From assembly GCA_002452265.1 (NCBI GenBank), contig DKEW01000080.1, positions 1 through 64,000 of the forward strand: 64,000 nucleotides of DNA, read 5' to 3'. Under the pieces are notes generated by a model, which was given only the letters and a program-made list of their open reading frames with translations, was not told where the DNA came from and did not search any database. This DNA is from Pelobacter sp. UBA6812 (GTDB taxonomy: Bacteria; Desulfobacterota; Desulfuromonadia; Desulfuromonadales; Syntrophotaleaceae). Positions 18,809-27,238 of the stretch are shown here, piece by piece. The translations under genes and the position numbers were made by a program. Within the stretch, counting starts at the first letter, position 1. Every line of letters begins with the position of its first letter.

Positions 18809-20251
18809 TTAGCCCTTGACCACCGCCAACGGCCGCAAGCGTGCGACGATACGACCGATTCCGGCCTGCTGCACCACCTGCACCACCTCTGTGACATCCT
18901 TATAGGCCTCGGAGATTTCCTCGGCCACGGTTCCACGCTCGGCGGCCCGCAACACAATGCCACGTGCGGCGAGTTCGTCTTCGATATTGCGGCCCCGGGC
19001 CACTTTTTTGGCCGCATGGCGCGACAGTACGCGGCCCGCACCGTGGCAGGTGGAACCGAAGGTCTGTTCATATCCGCCGGCGGTCCCAACCAGCACATAG
19101 GAATAGCGCCCCATATCGCCGGGGATCAGCACCGGTTGACCGATGGCGCGATAACACGCCGGGACCTCTGGATGTCCGGGAGGAAAGGCGCGCGTGGCGC
19201 CCTTGCGATGCACGCACAACCGGCGCCGTACCCCTTCCACCACATGGTTTTCCCACTTGGCGATATTGTGGCAGACATCATAAATGAGCGACAGACGCAA
19301 CGCCTCGGCGCTTTTCCCCAACACCTGCTCGAACGATTCGCGCACCCAGGCGGTTATCAGTTGTCGGTTGGCAAACGCAAAATTGGCCGCGCAGGCCATG
19401 GCGGCAAGATACTGACGGCCCTCCGGGCTGCCAAGCGGCGCGCAGCACAACTGCCGGTCGGGCAGCTTGATACCGTACTTGGCCGCCGCCCGCAGCATGA
19501 TTCGCAAATAGTCATCGCACACCTGGTAACCAAGGCCGCGGCTGCCGGTATGGATGGTCACCGTCACCTGCCCCGGGAACAATCCCAACACCTGCGCCAG
19601 CTCCGGATCCCGGACCTCCTCCACCATTTGCACTTCCAGAAAGTGGTTGCCTGAGCCGAGGGTCCCGAGCTGGTCGCGCCCCCGTTCCATAGCGCGATCT
19701 GAAAGCAGTTCCGGATCGGCGCCTTCGATGCGCCCCCCAGCTTCGATATGCTCCAGATCCTGCTCGCTGCCCATGCCGCGACTCACCACCCAGCGAGCCC
19801 CCTGCTGCAGGACCTTGCGCTCTTCAGCGACACTCAATTTAAGATCGCGGCGATGGGAACCAACCCCGGAGGGCACGTTGCGAAACAGGGTGTCGGCCAA
19901 ATGCTGCAGATGCGGACGAACCTGTTGCACCTCAAGATCGGAGCGCAGCAGCCGCACTCCGCAGTTGATATCGTAGCCGACCCCCCCGGGTGACACGACC
20001 CCCTCGTCGGCATCGAAGGCCGCCACCCCGCCGATGGGAAAGCCATAACCCCAATGAATGTCCGGCATGGCCAAGGAAGGTCCGACAATGCCGGGCAAGG
20101 TCGCCACATTGCGCACCTGTTCCAGTGCCTGCTCTTTCAGCAATGCCGCCATCATGGCGCGGCTGGCGAAAACCAGGCCTTCGGTACGCATGTCCCCTTC
20201 GCGGGGGATGCGCCAGCGGCATTGATCGATCTGTTGCACCTTGACGGTCAT
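18809..20251 (-). CDS. rtcB: RNA ligase RtcB
   Basis: GTP- and Mn-dependent ligase joining 2',3'-cyclic phosphate (or 3'-phosphate) and 5'-OH RNA ends. 480 residues from ATG 20251. Core motifs: MPDIHWGYGFPIGGVAAFD, GGVGYDINCGVRLL with the metal-binding Cys, LGSGNHFLEVQ, IHTGSRGLG, YDVCHNIAK, and the guanylylated-His region CHGAGRVLSR near the end. The neighbour is archease, the activating cofactor, so this is a complete RtcB repair module. No RtcR sigma-54 regulator is in the window. Confidence 0.95.
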   Translation of the reverse strand: MTVKVQQIDQCRWRIPREGDMRTEGLVFASRAMMAALLKEQALEQVRNVATLPGIVGPSLAMPDIHWGYGFPIGGVAAFDADEGVVSPGGVGYDINCGVRLLRSDLEVQQVRPHLQHLADTLFRNVPSGVGSHRRDLKLSVAEERKVLQQGARWVVSRGMGSEQDLEHIEAGGRIEGADPELLSDRAMERGRDQLGTLGSGNHFLEVQMVEEVRDPELAQVLGLFPGQVTVTIHTGSRGLGYQVCDDYLRIMLRAAAKYGIKLPDRQLCCAPLGSPEGRQYLAAMACAANFAFANRQLITAWVRESFEQVLGKSAEALRLSLIYDVCHNIAKWENHVVEGVRRRLCVHRKGATRAFPPGHPEVPACYRAIGQPVLIPGDMGRYSYVLVGTAGGYEQTFGSTCHGAGRVLSRHAAKKVARGRNIEDELAARGIVLRAAERGTVAEEISEAYKDVTEVVQVVQQAGIGRIVARLRPLAVVKG

Positions 20252-20289
20252 AACGTCTACCTTCCCTGGTCGCATGGCCCTATAGTGGA

Positions 20290-20769
20290 CTAAAGATCGA
20301 GATAAACCCGCGCCCGCCAAAGACCTTGTCGACAGCTGACCATAAGATGGTGATAAGTTGCGGCTTTGACTTCCCTCTGGGGTTGGCCGGTCAGCGGCAC
20401 CACCAACAATTTTGCCTCCAGATGATCGGACTGCATACCGACCAGCTCGATATTCTGCAACCACAGGCCTTTTGCCTGAATAAGATAAAGCAACTCGTTA
20501 AGCCAGACGACCAGCAACTCCTCAACATCGCCTGCGGAAACCTGAAGCCTTATATCGCGAACCGGCCCTATACTTTCAGCGCTGCCCGCCAGCACTGCCA
20601 ACAACCCTTTGGCCGCCTGCACGAACAGCTCTTCACAGCTTGCGGCCTGGGCTTCTATACCCATATCGGCAGTATGTTCCAAAAGCCGAAAGGCGGCAAC
20701 GCCGCCTTCCTTTTTAACCGGCCCGGAAATCCCGGCAGGCCATTGCCGGGCATTATGGTCCGCAGTCAT
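20290..20769 (-). CDS. Archease, RtcB-activating protein
   Basis: 159 residues with the archease pattern FRLLEHTADMGIEAQAASCEELFVQAAKGL, an internal VEELLVVWLNELLYL, and C-terminal VKAATYHHLMV. Archease speeds guanylylation and multiple turnover of RtcB. ATG 20769 lies four bases after the stop of the zinc-ribbon gene and has GAGGGG upstream; an in-frame extension to 20904 would run through that neighbour. It stops 38 bases before rtcB. The Asp of HTAD and the C-terminal acidic residue that coordinate metal are present. Confidence 0.93.
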   Translation of the reverse strand: MTADHNARQWPAGISGPVKKEGGVAAFRLLEHTADMGIEAQAASCEELFVQAAKGLLAVLAGSAESIGPVRDIRLQVSAGDVEELLVVWLNELLYLIQAKGLWLQNIELVGMQSDHLEAKLLVVPLTGQPQREVKAATYHHLMVSCRQGLWRARVYLDL

Positions 20770-20773
20770 GGTG

Positions 20774-21292
20774 TCACCCCTCACGCTGCCAAGTGACGCG
20801 GCACCTGGAATGGTCATCCGTCCATACCACTTTGAGTTCCCCTTGATGGGACTTATGGAGGGCGCGACCGAGATGCTCGGCAAGTTTTTCCTCGGTTGTT
20901 TCAATCAACAGGTCGTCGCCGTCACGCTCCATTCGCATAATGCGTTCCAGCGGGTTTTTGGCCACAGCCTTACTCTCTTCGTTACGCAAAATATTGCGAA
21001 TTTCCTCCTCGTGCGCCCACAGGTAGGCGCCGCGCAAAGTCACGTAACCTTCCGCATAATTATCCTCGATCTTGCGGCAGGCCGGGCACAGCTGCCGGGC
21101 AACCCCTTTGTCCAGCGAAAGCTGCTCAAACGCATCCACATCCAAACTCCACCGTTTGTGGCGATAGATAGCCTTGCAGCCGGTGCAAATCGTTGGTTCC
21201 GTCAACCCCTGAGCCTGGATATAGGGATCAGAACTGGTTTCACAGCGTCCACGTTTGTCACTGATGCCGAACTTTCCGCTTTCTTTTTGCAT
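20774..21292 (-). CDS. Zinc-ribbon protein, BCAM0308/NMD3-like
   Basis: 172 residues. An N-terminal treble-clef or ribbon has CTGC near residue 36 and CPAC near 69 (CxxC-x29-CxxC), with KAIYRHKRWSLD between, then DNYAEGYVTLRGAYLWAHEEEIRNILRNEE. This resembles the BCAM0308 family and loosely the NMD3 N-terminus, a 60S ribosome export adaptor. The C-terminal half (ERIMRMERDGDDLLIETTEEKLAEHLGRALHKS) looks like a small nucleic-acid-binding fold. Function unknown; being first in the archease-rtcB operon suggests an RNA-linked role. ATG 21292. Confidence 0.75.
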   Translation of the reverse strand: MQKESGKFGISDKRGRCETSSDPYIQAQGLTEPTICTGCKAIYRHKRWSLDVDAFEQLSLDKGVARQLCPACRKIEDNYAEGYVTLRGAYLWAHEEEIRNILRNEESKAVAKNPLERIMRMERDGDDLLIETTEEKLAEHLGRALHKSHQGELKVVWTDDHSRCRVTWQREG

Positions 21293-21338
21293 ACTTGAAC
21301 CCCTTTCCCGAGGAAGTTTTAGGGTCTTTCTACTATTG

Positions 21339-21347
21339 ATTATAGCA
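21339..21347 (-). promoter_or_regulatory. Extended -10 promoter of the zinc-ribbon/archease/rtcB operon
   Basis: On the minus strand, TGCTATAAT is a perfect extended -10. No good -35 lies upstream. Start of transcription near 21332 would give a leader of about 40 bases. The rest of the 190-base gap up to 21484 has no gene I can support. Confidence 0.45.
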
Positions 21348-21484
21348 TCAGGAATGGTATTTGGGGGAATCGGAGGCGACGGAATGGTTTGCAGGAGTAA
21401 ATTGTAAAAAATAGATGAGGTATTTATGAAAACAGCGAATTGTCAGCCGAGAAATTTGTAGACATGATCATAAAGGCGCACATA

Positions 21485-21856
21485 TCACCATGACAGGGTA
21501 CGGGACACCGTAGTCCACAACAGGTTGGCAACGACCACGGAAAGCCCCGCAATCAGGGCCAACGGCGGGGCTTTAAGCGGCCCTATAAGCACAAAGATAA
21601 CTCCGGCCAAACATAGTAATCTGACCAGTGTCCCCCCTTGAAAGGCCAACCACGATTTCTGACGGGGAGACAAAAGGAGTCGCTTGAGGGACCGATACAG
21701 CGCGTGGAAACTGGCGATGACCACCAGTCCGCCGCCAATCACTCCCACCGTAACCGGAAGTGATTTCCATAGCAGGCTGACCAAAACCATCAAACCCAGA
21801 ATCAACCAGTTGCGCCGGATCATGTCCCTTATCAGCTGGTCATCCCCTGTCGTCAT
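21485..21856 (-). CDS. atpI: ATP synthase subunit I (AtpI)
   Basis: 123 residues from ATG 21856, four hydrophobic helices in two pairs (WLILGLMVLVSLLW, PVTVGVIGGGLVVIASF, RLLCLAGVIFVLIG, LALIAGLSVVVANLLW). This matches the accessory AtpI family, which helps assemble or protect the c-ring. It overlaps the atpZ end by 17 bases. Normally atpB and atpE follow; here a 190-base gene-free gap and an unrelated operon follow instead. Confidence 0.8.
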   Translation of the reverse strand: MTTGDDQLIRDMIRRNWLILGLMVLVSLLWKSLPVTVGVIGGGLVVIASFHALYRSLKRLLLSPRQKSWLAFQGGTLVRLLCLAGVIFVLIGPLKAPPLALIAGLSVVVANLLWTTVSRTLSW

Positions 21857-22088
21857 GCTCTTCCTCCCCCTGGCGGCGCAATTCGCGGCGGGTAAGGATA
21901 AAAATATTGCGAAAACCAGCAGCAATCCCAAAGCCGAGAAACAGCAACGTCAGCCAAGGGGAAGTACCCAGCCAACGATCGAGGTAATAGCCCATAAACA
22001 GGCCAATAAAGGTTGACGCCACCAGAGAAATGCCGACTCCGGAAAGAAACCCGATAGACCTGATCAGCTGTTGTTTGTTTTCAGACAT
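21840..22088 (-). CDS. atpZ: AtpZ/AtpI family small membrane protein
   Basis: 82 residues with two membrane helices: SIGFLSGVGISLVASTFIGLFMGYYLDRWLG and SPWLTLLFLGFGIAAGFRNIF. This is the AtpZ (F0F1 ATPase putative subunit, AtpQ/YidK-like) signature, with the GxYLDxxLG turn. ATG 22088 chosen; TTG 22097 is an alternative. It probably forms a pair with AtpI for F-ATPase assembly or Mg/Ca transport. About 50 bases separate it from the HD-GYP gene upstream. Confidence 0.8.
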   Translation of the reverse strand: MSENKQQLIRSIGFLSGVGISLVASTFIGLFMGYYLDRWLGTSPWLTLLFLGFGIAAGFRNIFILTRRELRRQGEEEHDDRG

Positions 22089-22138
22089 ATTTATCAAAAT
22101 CCAAGAGACAAGGAACTTCGCCAGAGAATATCGTCAAT

Positions 22139-23104
22139 TCACCCCATAAACAAACGAATGAAGTGGGCAAAAATCCCCTGGTCGACATCGGCCACTTCCT
22201 GCTCTTTCATAATCTTCAGGGCTTCAAAAGTCGTGCGCCGTTGGTGATAAGGACGTTCGGCGGTTAGCGCTTCATAAATATCGGCAATACGACAAATTCG
22301 CGCATAAGGATGGATATCCGATCCCAGTTTACCGTGTGGATAGCCTGTACCATTGTCCCGCTCATGGTGCTGTAAGGTAATGGTACGCGCTTCATCGGTA
22401 ATGATCCCGTTTTCACCGAGGATGTTATAACCTTCCTCGACATGGCAATTGACCACCAGGCGCTCTTCCGGGGTCAATCGTCCCGGCTTGTTCAGAATTT
22501 CAATGGGGATGCGACATTTGCCCAGATCGTGCAGAAAAAACCCGGTGCCAAGGTTATGCATATCGTGGGAGCTATCCTGGCCGAAAAATAATCGCGCCAG
22601 AGCTACGCCGAAAATACCGACATTGGTGGAATGAACATAGGTGGCATGATCAAAAGCCGTCAATCGTACCAGGTATTTGGTAGCCTCTTCATTGTTTACG
22701 ATGAGATCGACCGTCGGCACAATAACATCGCAGGCCTGCTTGATAAAGGGACCGCGGGGGTCATCGAAAGCCCGTCGCATGACATCACGACAGACCGCCT
22801 GCACGGCTTTGGCTTTGACTGAAGCCTCAACATTCGGATTTTGAACCAGATCGTCCAGCCTGGAGCGCAACATCTGACTGTAAAAAGCTGCATCTTCGAC
22901 GCGTACATACAGGTTTTCGGTCCCATAAAACTGCAGACGATCAATGGCTGGACGGCCCAAAATACCATGTTGAGCAACAAACAGAACGTACTGACCACTC
23001 CGGTTACAACGAAATAAATCGCACGGAGCTTTTTGGATAAAATGAAGGGAGTCGGTACTTACGGAAAATAACTCCTCGCCGCTGATATTTTCGGCCGGGT
23101 CCAT
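22139..23104 (-). CDS. HD-GYP domain protein (putative c-di-GMP phosphodiesterase)
   Basis: 321 residues. The N-terminal 120 residues form a PilZ-like or DUF3391-like region (LHFIQKAPCDLFRCNRSG). A complete HD-GYP domain follows: HDLGKCRIPIEILNKPGRLTPEE, a conserved His in NCHVEEGYNIL, and HHERDNGTGYP. The GYP motif has Asn where HHExxDGxGYP has Asp, a variant seen in other members. It is expected to degrade c-di-GMP in the cytoplasm; no membrane segment is visible. ATG 23104 with an AGGGG site. Confidence 0.88.
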   Translation of the reverse strand: MDPAENISGEELFSVSTDSLHFIQKAPCDLFRCNRSGQYVLFVAQHGILGRPAIDRLQFYGTENLYVRVEDAAFYSQMLRSRLDDLVQNPNVEASVKAKAVQAVCRDVMRRAFDDPRGPFIKQACDVIVPTVDLIVNNEEATKYLVRLTAFDHATYVHSTNVGIFGVALARLFFGQDSSHDMHNLGTGFFLHDLGKCRIPIEILNKPGRLTPEERLVVNCHVEEGYNILGENGIITDEARTITLQHHERDNGTGYPHGKLGSDIHPYARICRIADIYEALTAERPYHQRRTTFEALKIMKEQEVADVDQGIFAHFIRLFMG

Positions 23105-23163
23105 ACTCGCCCCTGTAATAGATTTATTCCAAAAGCCTACACAGTTAAATCCCCAGAGGGAGA

Positions 23164-24468
23164 TCAGGACTGCAAATATGCTGTAATACTATCGGCGATC
23201 TTTTGAAAAATGCAGGTGAATTCTTTTTCGTCGCGCTCCAACAATGTAATCCGGAAACCCTGTTCCTTTGTACAGAAGGATGACAACGGAACCACACATA
23301 TACCAGTCGAAGCAAGTAGATAGTACACGAAACGCTTATCCAGAGATACCCCGGGTTGATTGACCATACCTTCAACCAACGTTCGAACCTTGGCATTATC
23401 AATGGGGAGCGTCTGTTGATGCGTAAGCATCTCGGACTTGATCACGACACTCATATAAAAAGCACCGTTGGTGCGATTAACCTTGATGCCGGGGACTTCT
23501 TTCAGAACCTCGTAAGCGATATTGGAATTGTTTTCATAGCGTGCACGTCTCTGATCAAGATACGCCGGATATTCCGGGTGTTCAAGGATACGGGGTATCG
23601 CTTTCTGCGGCAAAGTGGTGGAACAAACCTCGACCATCTTGGCGTTCAGGATACTCTGCACATACCGTTTGAAAACGGGATCACGGTCGGCATTGTAGAC
23701 TTCGATCCAGCCACAGCGCGCCCCGGGCCAAGGAACTTCCTTGCTTATGCCGCGCAAGGCCATCCCCGGCAGATCGCCGATGAGATCCGATAACGGCTTG
23801 GTCGACTGGCCGTTATAGACAATATTCAGGTAAACCTCGTCACAGATCACAAACAGATCGTATTCGCGGGCGATGGCGATCATTTCCCGCAGAATCCGCT
23901 CTGGATAGACCGATCCCGTCGGGTTGTCGGGATTAATAATCAGTATGCCGGAAATAGCCGGATTGTATTTTACCGACAGCCGCAAATCATCCAGATCCGG
24001 GTACCAGTTATTGTCGGGATCAAGGCGGTAGGAAATCGGCCGCTGCCCGGCATGAGCCGCTTCCGCCGATGAATGGGTGGAATAGGTCGGCGAAGGGCCA
24101 ATAACCCGCGCTTCGCGTCGCAAAAATCCATAAACCTTCTGAATAGCGTCTCCAAGTCCGTTGAAAAAAAGAATATCTTCTGCGGTAATCTGCGCCTTAC
24201 CCCGTTTATTGGTCCGTTCCGCCAGAAATTGGCGCGTCTCCAAGACACCCTTGGTCGGACAATAGCCGTAGGTACAATCCTCCATGACCAATTCGGCAAC
24301 CAGTTTTTTCATCCAGTTGGGAATTTTTTCTCCCTTCGCCACCGGATCACCGATATTTTCCATGTTTGTCTTGATACCCATACGCTGAAGAGTTTCGGCT
24401 ATCTCCACGATCGCCCGAATCTCATAGGTCAACTCACCTGCGCCTATATGTACGATATCGTTTCTCAT
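23164..24468 (-). CDS. PLP-dependent aminotransferase, class I/II
   Basis: 434 residues, fold-type I aminotransferase. TYGYCPTKGVLETRQFLAER, the binding segment FFNGLGDAIQKVYG, IINPDNPTGSVYP with the PLP-contacting Asn, ICDEVYLNIVYNG with Asp and Tyr, Schiff-base Lys in RGISKEVPWPGARCGWIE, and C-terminal FRITLLERDE with the carboxylate-binding Arg. It resembles MalY/alanine-type aminotransferases common in this order; the substrate cannot be fixed. ATG 24468 with AAGG upstream. A structured leader or small transcript with its own terminator ends 59 bases upstream. Confidence 0.87.
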   Translation of the reverse strand: MRNDIVHIGAGELTYEIRAIVEIAETLQRMGIKTNMENIGDPVAKGEKIPNWMKKLVAELVMEDCTYGYCPTKGVLETRQFLAERTNKRGKAQITAEDILFFNGLGDAIQKVYGFLRREARVIGPSPTYSTHSSAEAAHAGQRPISYRLDPDNNWYPDLDDLRLSVKYNPAISGILIINPDNPTGSVYPERILREMIAIAREYDLFVICDEVYLNIVYNGQSTKPLSDLIGDLPGMALRGISKEVPWPGARCGWIEVYNADRDPVFKRYVQSILNAKMVEVCSTTLPQKAIPRILEHPEYPAYLDQRRARYENNSNIAYEVLKEVPGIKVNRTNGAFYMSVVIKSEMLTHQQTLPIDNAKVRTLVEGMVNQPGVSLDKRFVYYLLASTGICVVPLSSFCTKEQGFRITLLERDEKEFTCIFQKIADSITAYLQS

Positions 24469-24526
24469 GTATTACCTTAATCCCCTTCGCCATACCTCGG
24501 TTGACTTGAAAGAAATAAAATCAAAT

Positions 24527-24562
24527 AAAAAAAGCCATGAGCTTACTAAGCCCATGACCTTA
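24527..24562 (-). terminator. Strong intrinsic terminator after the small ORF, before the aminotransferase gene
   Basis: On the minus strand CATGGGCTTA and TAAGCTCATG pair in a hairpin of about ten base pairs, followed at once by T7. It lies 30-65 bases after the stop of the 33-codon ORF and 59 before the aminotransferase ATG, so it either ends a separate small transcript or acts as an attenuator. Confidence 0.8.
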
Positions 24563-24591
24563 CTGCACGGTGTCCCTTACTTAATGGGAGT

Positions 24592-24693
24592 TCAGACAGC
24601 AAGACAACGAGCTTCCCTGCGGTTTTTGGCCGCGGTGCCCATCGCTCGTGCCGCCCCTGCCGGAACCGGCAGTGTATCCCTGTGATAAGTCAT
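24592..24693 (-). CDS. Putative 33-residue small protein inside a structured transcript
   Basis: ATG 24693 has a strong ribosome-binding site (GGGAGG, seven-base spacing) and reads 33 codons to TGA at 24592. The peptide is basic and Ala/Arg-rich (begins MTYHRDTLPVPAG, later AMGTAAKNRREAR), with no signal peptide and one Cys. I do not recognise the family. The RNA folds on itself: AATGGGAG, which holds the ribosome-binding site, pairs with CTCCCATT just past the stop, and AGCAATGAC, holding the start codon, pairs with GTCTTGCT near the stop. It may therefore be a translated small gene under structural control, or a non-coding RNA with a chance ORF. Confidence 0.5.
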   Translation of the reverse strand: MTYHRDTLPVPAGAARAMGTAAKNRREARCLAV

Positions 24694-24721
24694 TGCTTTG
24701 CCTCCCATTACTGTTTCGTTG

Positions 24722-24748
24722 GTTAGCACAGCTAACGATTAAAGTCAA
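24722..24748. promoter_or_regulatory. Operator-like palindrome and -35 element between the small ORF and mrcA
   Basis: GTTAGC-ACA-GCTAAC (24722-24736) is a perfect six-base dyad. On the minus strand TTGACT at 24743-24748 lies just upstream of it, with only a weak -10 17 bases further on, so the dyad would fall in the promoter spacer of the small transcript. A regulator may bind here. Confidence 0.3.
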
Positions 24749-24769
24749 TCCCCTGGCGGTGCAAAGCAG

Positions 24770-24799
24770 TTGGTTTAATTTTGTGTTTCGTGGTATAAA
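24770..24799 (+). promoter_or_regulatory. Predicted sigma-70 promoter of mrcA
   Basis: TTGGTT (24770-24775), 18 bases, TATAAA (24794-24799). Transcription would begin near 24806, giving a leader of about 27 bases containing AAGGAG. Confidence 0.4.
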
Positions 24800-24832
24800 G
24801 AGCCCTTATTTCTCAAGGAGATAACGACTTAT

Positions 24833-27232
24833 ATGAATGTAAAACGATGGTTAAAAATAGCCCTATTGACTTGTTTTGGAACCTTTCTTGCGGCAATCCT
24901 GTCCCTTATTGCAGGTTACATGGTGGTCTCTGCCTCTTTGCCCAAGGTCGATACGCTGGCCGATTATCGTCCCCCCATCGTAACCACCATCTATGGCGAC
25001 GACGGAAAAGTTATCAGTGAATTTGCACAAGAACGTCGCATTCTGGTACCTATGGGACAAATTCCCCGGCAACTGGTGCAAGCCTTTGTTTCCGCAGAGG
25101 ATTCCAAGTTTTTCCAGCATAAGGGCATCGACCTCATCTCTATTTTGCGGGCCGCCGGCAAGAATATTTTGGCCGGAGGGATTCGCCAAGGGGGCAGCAC
25201 TATAACCCAGCAGGTCGCCAAAAGTCTGCTTCTGACCCCCGAAAGGAAATTTTCCCGAAAATTCAAGGAAGCTATCCTGGCATGGCGCATGGAACAAAAA
25301 CTTTCCAAGGAAGATATCCTGTTCCTGTACCTTAACCAGATTTATCTCGGTCACGGCGCCTACGGCGTACAAGCTGCCGCCGAAAACTATTTCGGCAAAA
25401 ACGTTCAGAATCTAACTCTTGAGGAATGCGCCATGCTGGCTGGCCTTCCCCAGGCCCCCAGTCGTTATTCACCGTTTCGTAACTATGACAAGGCCAAGAA
25501 ACGCCAGATCTACGTTCTCAGCCGCATGGTGGAGGACGGCTATATCAGCCAGAAACAGGCGGATGAAGCGTCTTCCAATAATATAGCCATTCAACCGCGC
25601 AACGACCGACAGATACCCGGTGCCGCCTATTTCACCGAACAGGTGCGTCGCTATCTGGAGGAACAGTACGGCTCGGAAGTCATCAATACCGGTGGTCTGA
25701 AAGTCTACACAACCATGAATGTGGACATGCAGCAGGCAGCACAACTGTCGGTGCAGGCTAACCTGATTCAACATGATATACGCCGTGGCTACCGAGGTCC
25801 CCTGCGCATCGTTGGCGTAAAGGAACAGGCTGCCTTTTTGTCCAGCCAGGAAGCACAATATTCCAACCCGCCGGCCAAAAACTCTATCGTCGAAGGGGTC
25901 CTGGTCGGAGTCAAAGATCATAACGCCCTGGTACGTATCGGCCGCTTTAACGGCAGCGTCCCCCTTAACAAGGGGGGGCTTGCCAACAACCTGCGCGTGG
26001 TTCCGCGCGGCCAACCGGTAAAACGCAGTAAAGACAGGGCACTCTCCTTGCCTGTCGGTTCGGTGGTGCAAGTCACTGTGGAGAACAATTCCCCTCAAAA
26101 CATGACCTTATCGCTATACCAGGAACCAATCGCGCAGGGTGCCTTCATCGTCCTGAATCCCCATTCCGGCGAAGTCAAGGCTCTGGTTGGCGGTTACGAT
26201 TTCACTCAGAGCCAATTCAATCGCGCGATCCAGGCGCATCGTCTGCCGGGATCGGCTTTCAAACCGCTTATCTACGCAGCCGCCCTGGATAAAGGTTACA
26301 CCCCCGCAAGCATCATGCTTGACACACCGGTGATATACCGATCTCAGGGTGAAGACGGTGCCGAAACCGAATGGAAGCCGAAAAACTATGACGAGAGTTT
26401 CACTGGCGTAACAACCCTGCGTCAAGCCTTGGCCCACTCCTACAACGTGGTCACCGTAAAAATGCTGCAGGACATAGGGGTCGGGTACGCTATCAGTTAT
26501 GCCAAAAAACTTGGCATAGAATCACCCTTGAACCGCGACCTTACACTGGCGCTGGGCTCTTCAGCTGTCTCGCCGATGGAATTGGCCAGAGCCTATTGCG
26601 TATTTGCCAACGGTGGAGTTCTACTGAAACCCGTTTACATTACGCGTGTGGTCGACCGGCATGGAAAGATTCTCGAATCGACGGATCCTGCTGATTTTCC
26701 CTCCGGCCCAGGAATGGACCAGAAGTTGATACAACAATCTCCGCAACGGGTCATCTCGCCCGAAACCGCCTACCTGGTCACCAACCTGCTCGAAAGTGTG
26801 GTTACGGACGGCACCGGTTACAGAGCCAAGTCTCTTCAACGAGCCGTGGCCTGCAAGACAGGTACGACCAACGACCAGAAGGATGCCTGGTTTGTTGGTT
26901 ATAGCCCGCGACTGTTGGCAGTTTCGTGGGTGGGGTACGATCAGGAACGCTCCCTCGGTCCACTGGAAACCGGTTCCAAGGCCGCGGCTCCCGCTTGGGT
27001 TGATTTTATGCAGAAGGTTCTCAAAAACCAGCCGAACGAGGAGTTTCCCGTACCCGACGGCATCGAATTCCGCCCTATCGATCCGGCTACCGGGCTTTTG
27101 GTCCCGGAAGACAGTCCCAACGTAACCATCGAAGCTTTTGCACCGGGAACCGCACCGACCCAATACGCCCTGGAGAATAAGGAACCTCGCGCCTTGGATT
27201 TTTTTGAAATGGATATGGAAGAGGTAAACTGA
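24833..27232 (+). CDS. mrcA: Penicillin-binding protein 1A
   Basis: Bifunctional class A PBP, 799 residues, inner-membrane anchored (ALLTCFGTFLAAILSLIAGYMVV). The glycosyltransferase domain has the catalytic Glu in SAEDSKFFQHKGID and GGSTITQQVAKSL. An OB-like insert precedes the transpeptidase domain, which has SxxK in GSAFKPL (Ser near 474), SYN in HSYNVVTVK, and KTG in ACKTGTTND near 674. It polymerises and cross-links peptidoglycan. It is transcribed alone and ends six bases before the end of nth on the opposite strand, with no visible terminator between. Confidence 0.95.
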   Translation: MNVKRWLKIALLTCFGTFLAAILSLIAGYMVVSASLPKVDTLADYRPPIVTTIYGDDGKVISEFAQERRILVPMGQIPRQLVQAFVSAEDSKFFQHKGIDLISILRAAGKNILAGGIRQGGSTITQQVAKSLLLTPERKFSRKFKEAILAWRMEQKLSKEDILFLYLNQIYLGHGAYGVQAAAENYFGKNVQNLTLEECAMLAGLPQAPSRYSPFRNYDKAKKRQIYVLSRMVEDGYISQKQADEASSNNIAIQPRNDRQIPGAAYFTEQVRRYLEEQYGSEVINTGGLKVYTTMNVDMQQAAQLSVQANLIQHDIRRGYRGPLRIVGVKEQAAFLSSQEAQYSNPPAKNSIVEGVLVGVKDHNALVRIGRFNGSVPLNKGGLANNLRVVPRGQPVKRSKDRALSLPVGSVVQVTVENNSPQNMTLSLYQEPIAQGAFIVLNPHSGEVKALVGGYDFTQSQFNRAIQAHRLPGSAFKPLIYAAALDKGYTPASIMLDTPVIYRSQGEDGAETEWKPKNYDESFTGVTTLRQALAHSYNVVTVKMLQDIGVGYAISYAKKLGIESPLNRDLTLALGSSAVSPMELARAYCVFANGGVLLKPVYITRVVDRHGKILESTDPADFPSGPGMDQKLIQQSPQRVISPETAYLVTNLLESVVTDGTGYRAKSLQRAVACKTGTTNDQKDAWFVGYSPRLLAVSWVGYDQERSLGPLETGSKAAAPAWVDFMQKVLKNQPNEEFPVPDGIEFRPIDPATGLLVPEDSPNVTIEAFAPGTAPTQYALENKEPRALDFFEMDMEEVN

Positions 27233-27238
27233 TCCGCT

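Noticed and set aside
21418..21462. Eleven-codon frame with GAGG site upstream
   Set aside because: Too short, and no further support in the atpI/zinc-ribbon gap.
24501..24529. Rightward promoter-like pair TTGACT...AATAAA before the structured transcript
   Set aside because: A plus-strand transcript would have no terminator and runs against the clear minus-strand terminator and ribosome-binding site.
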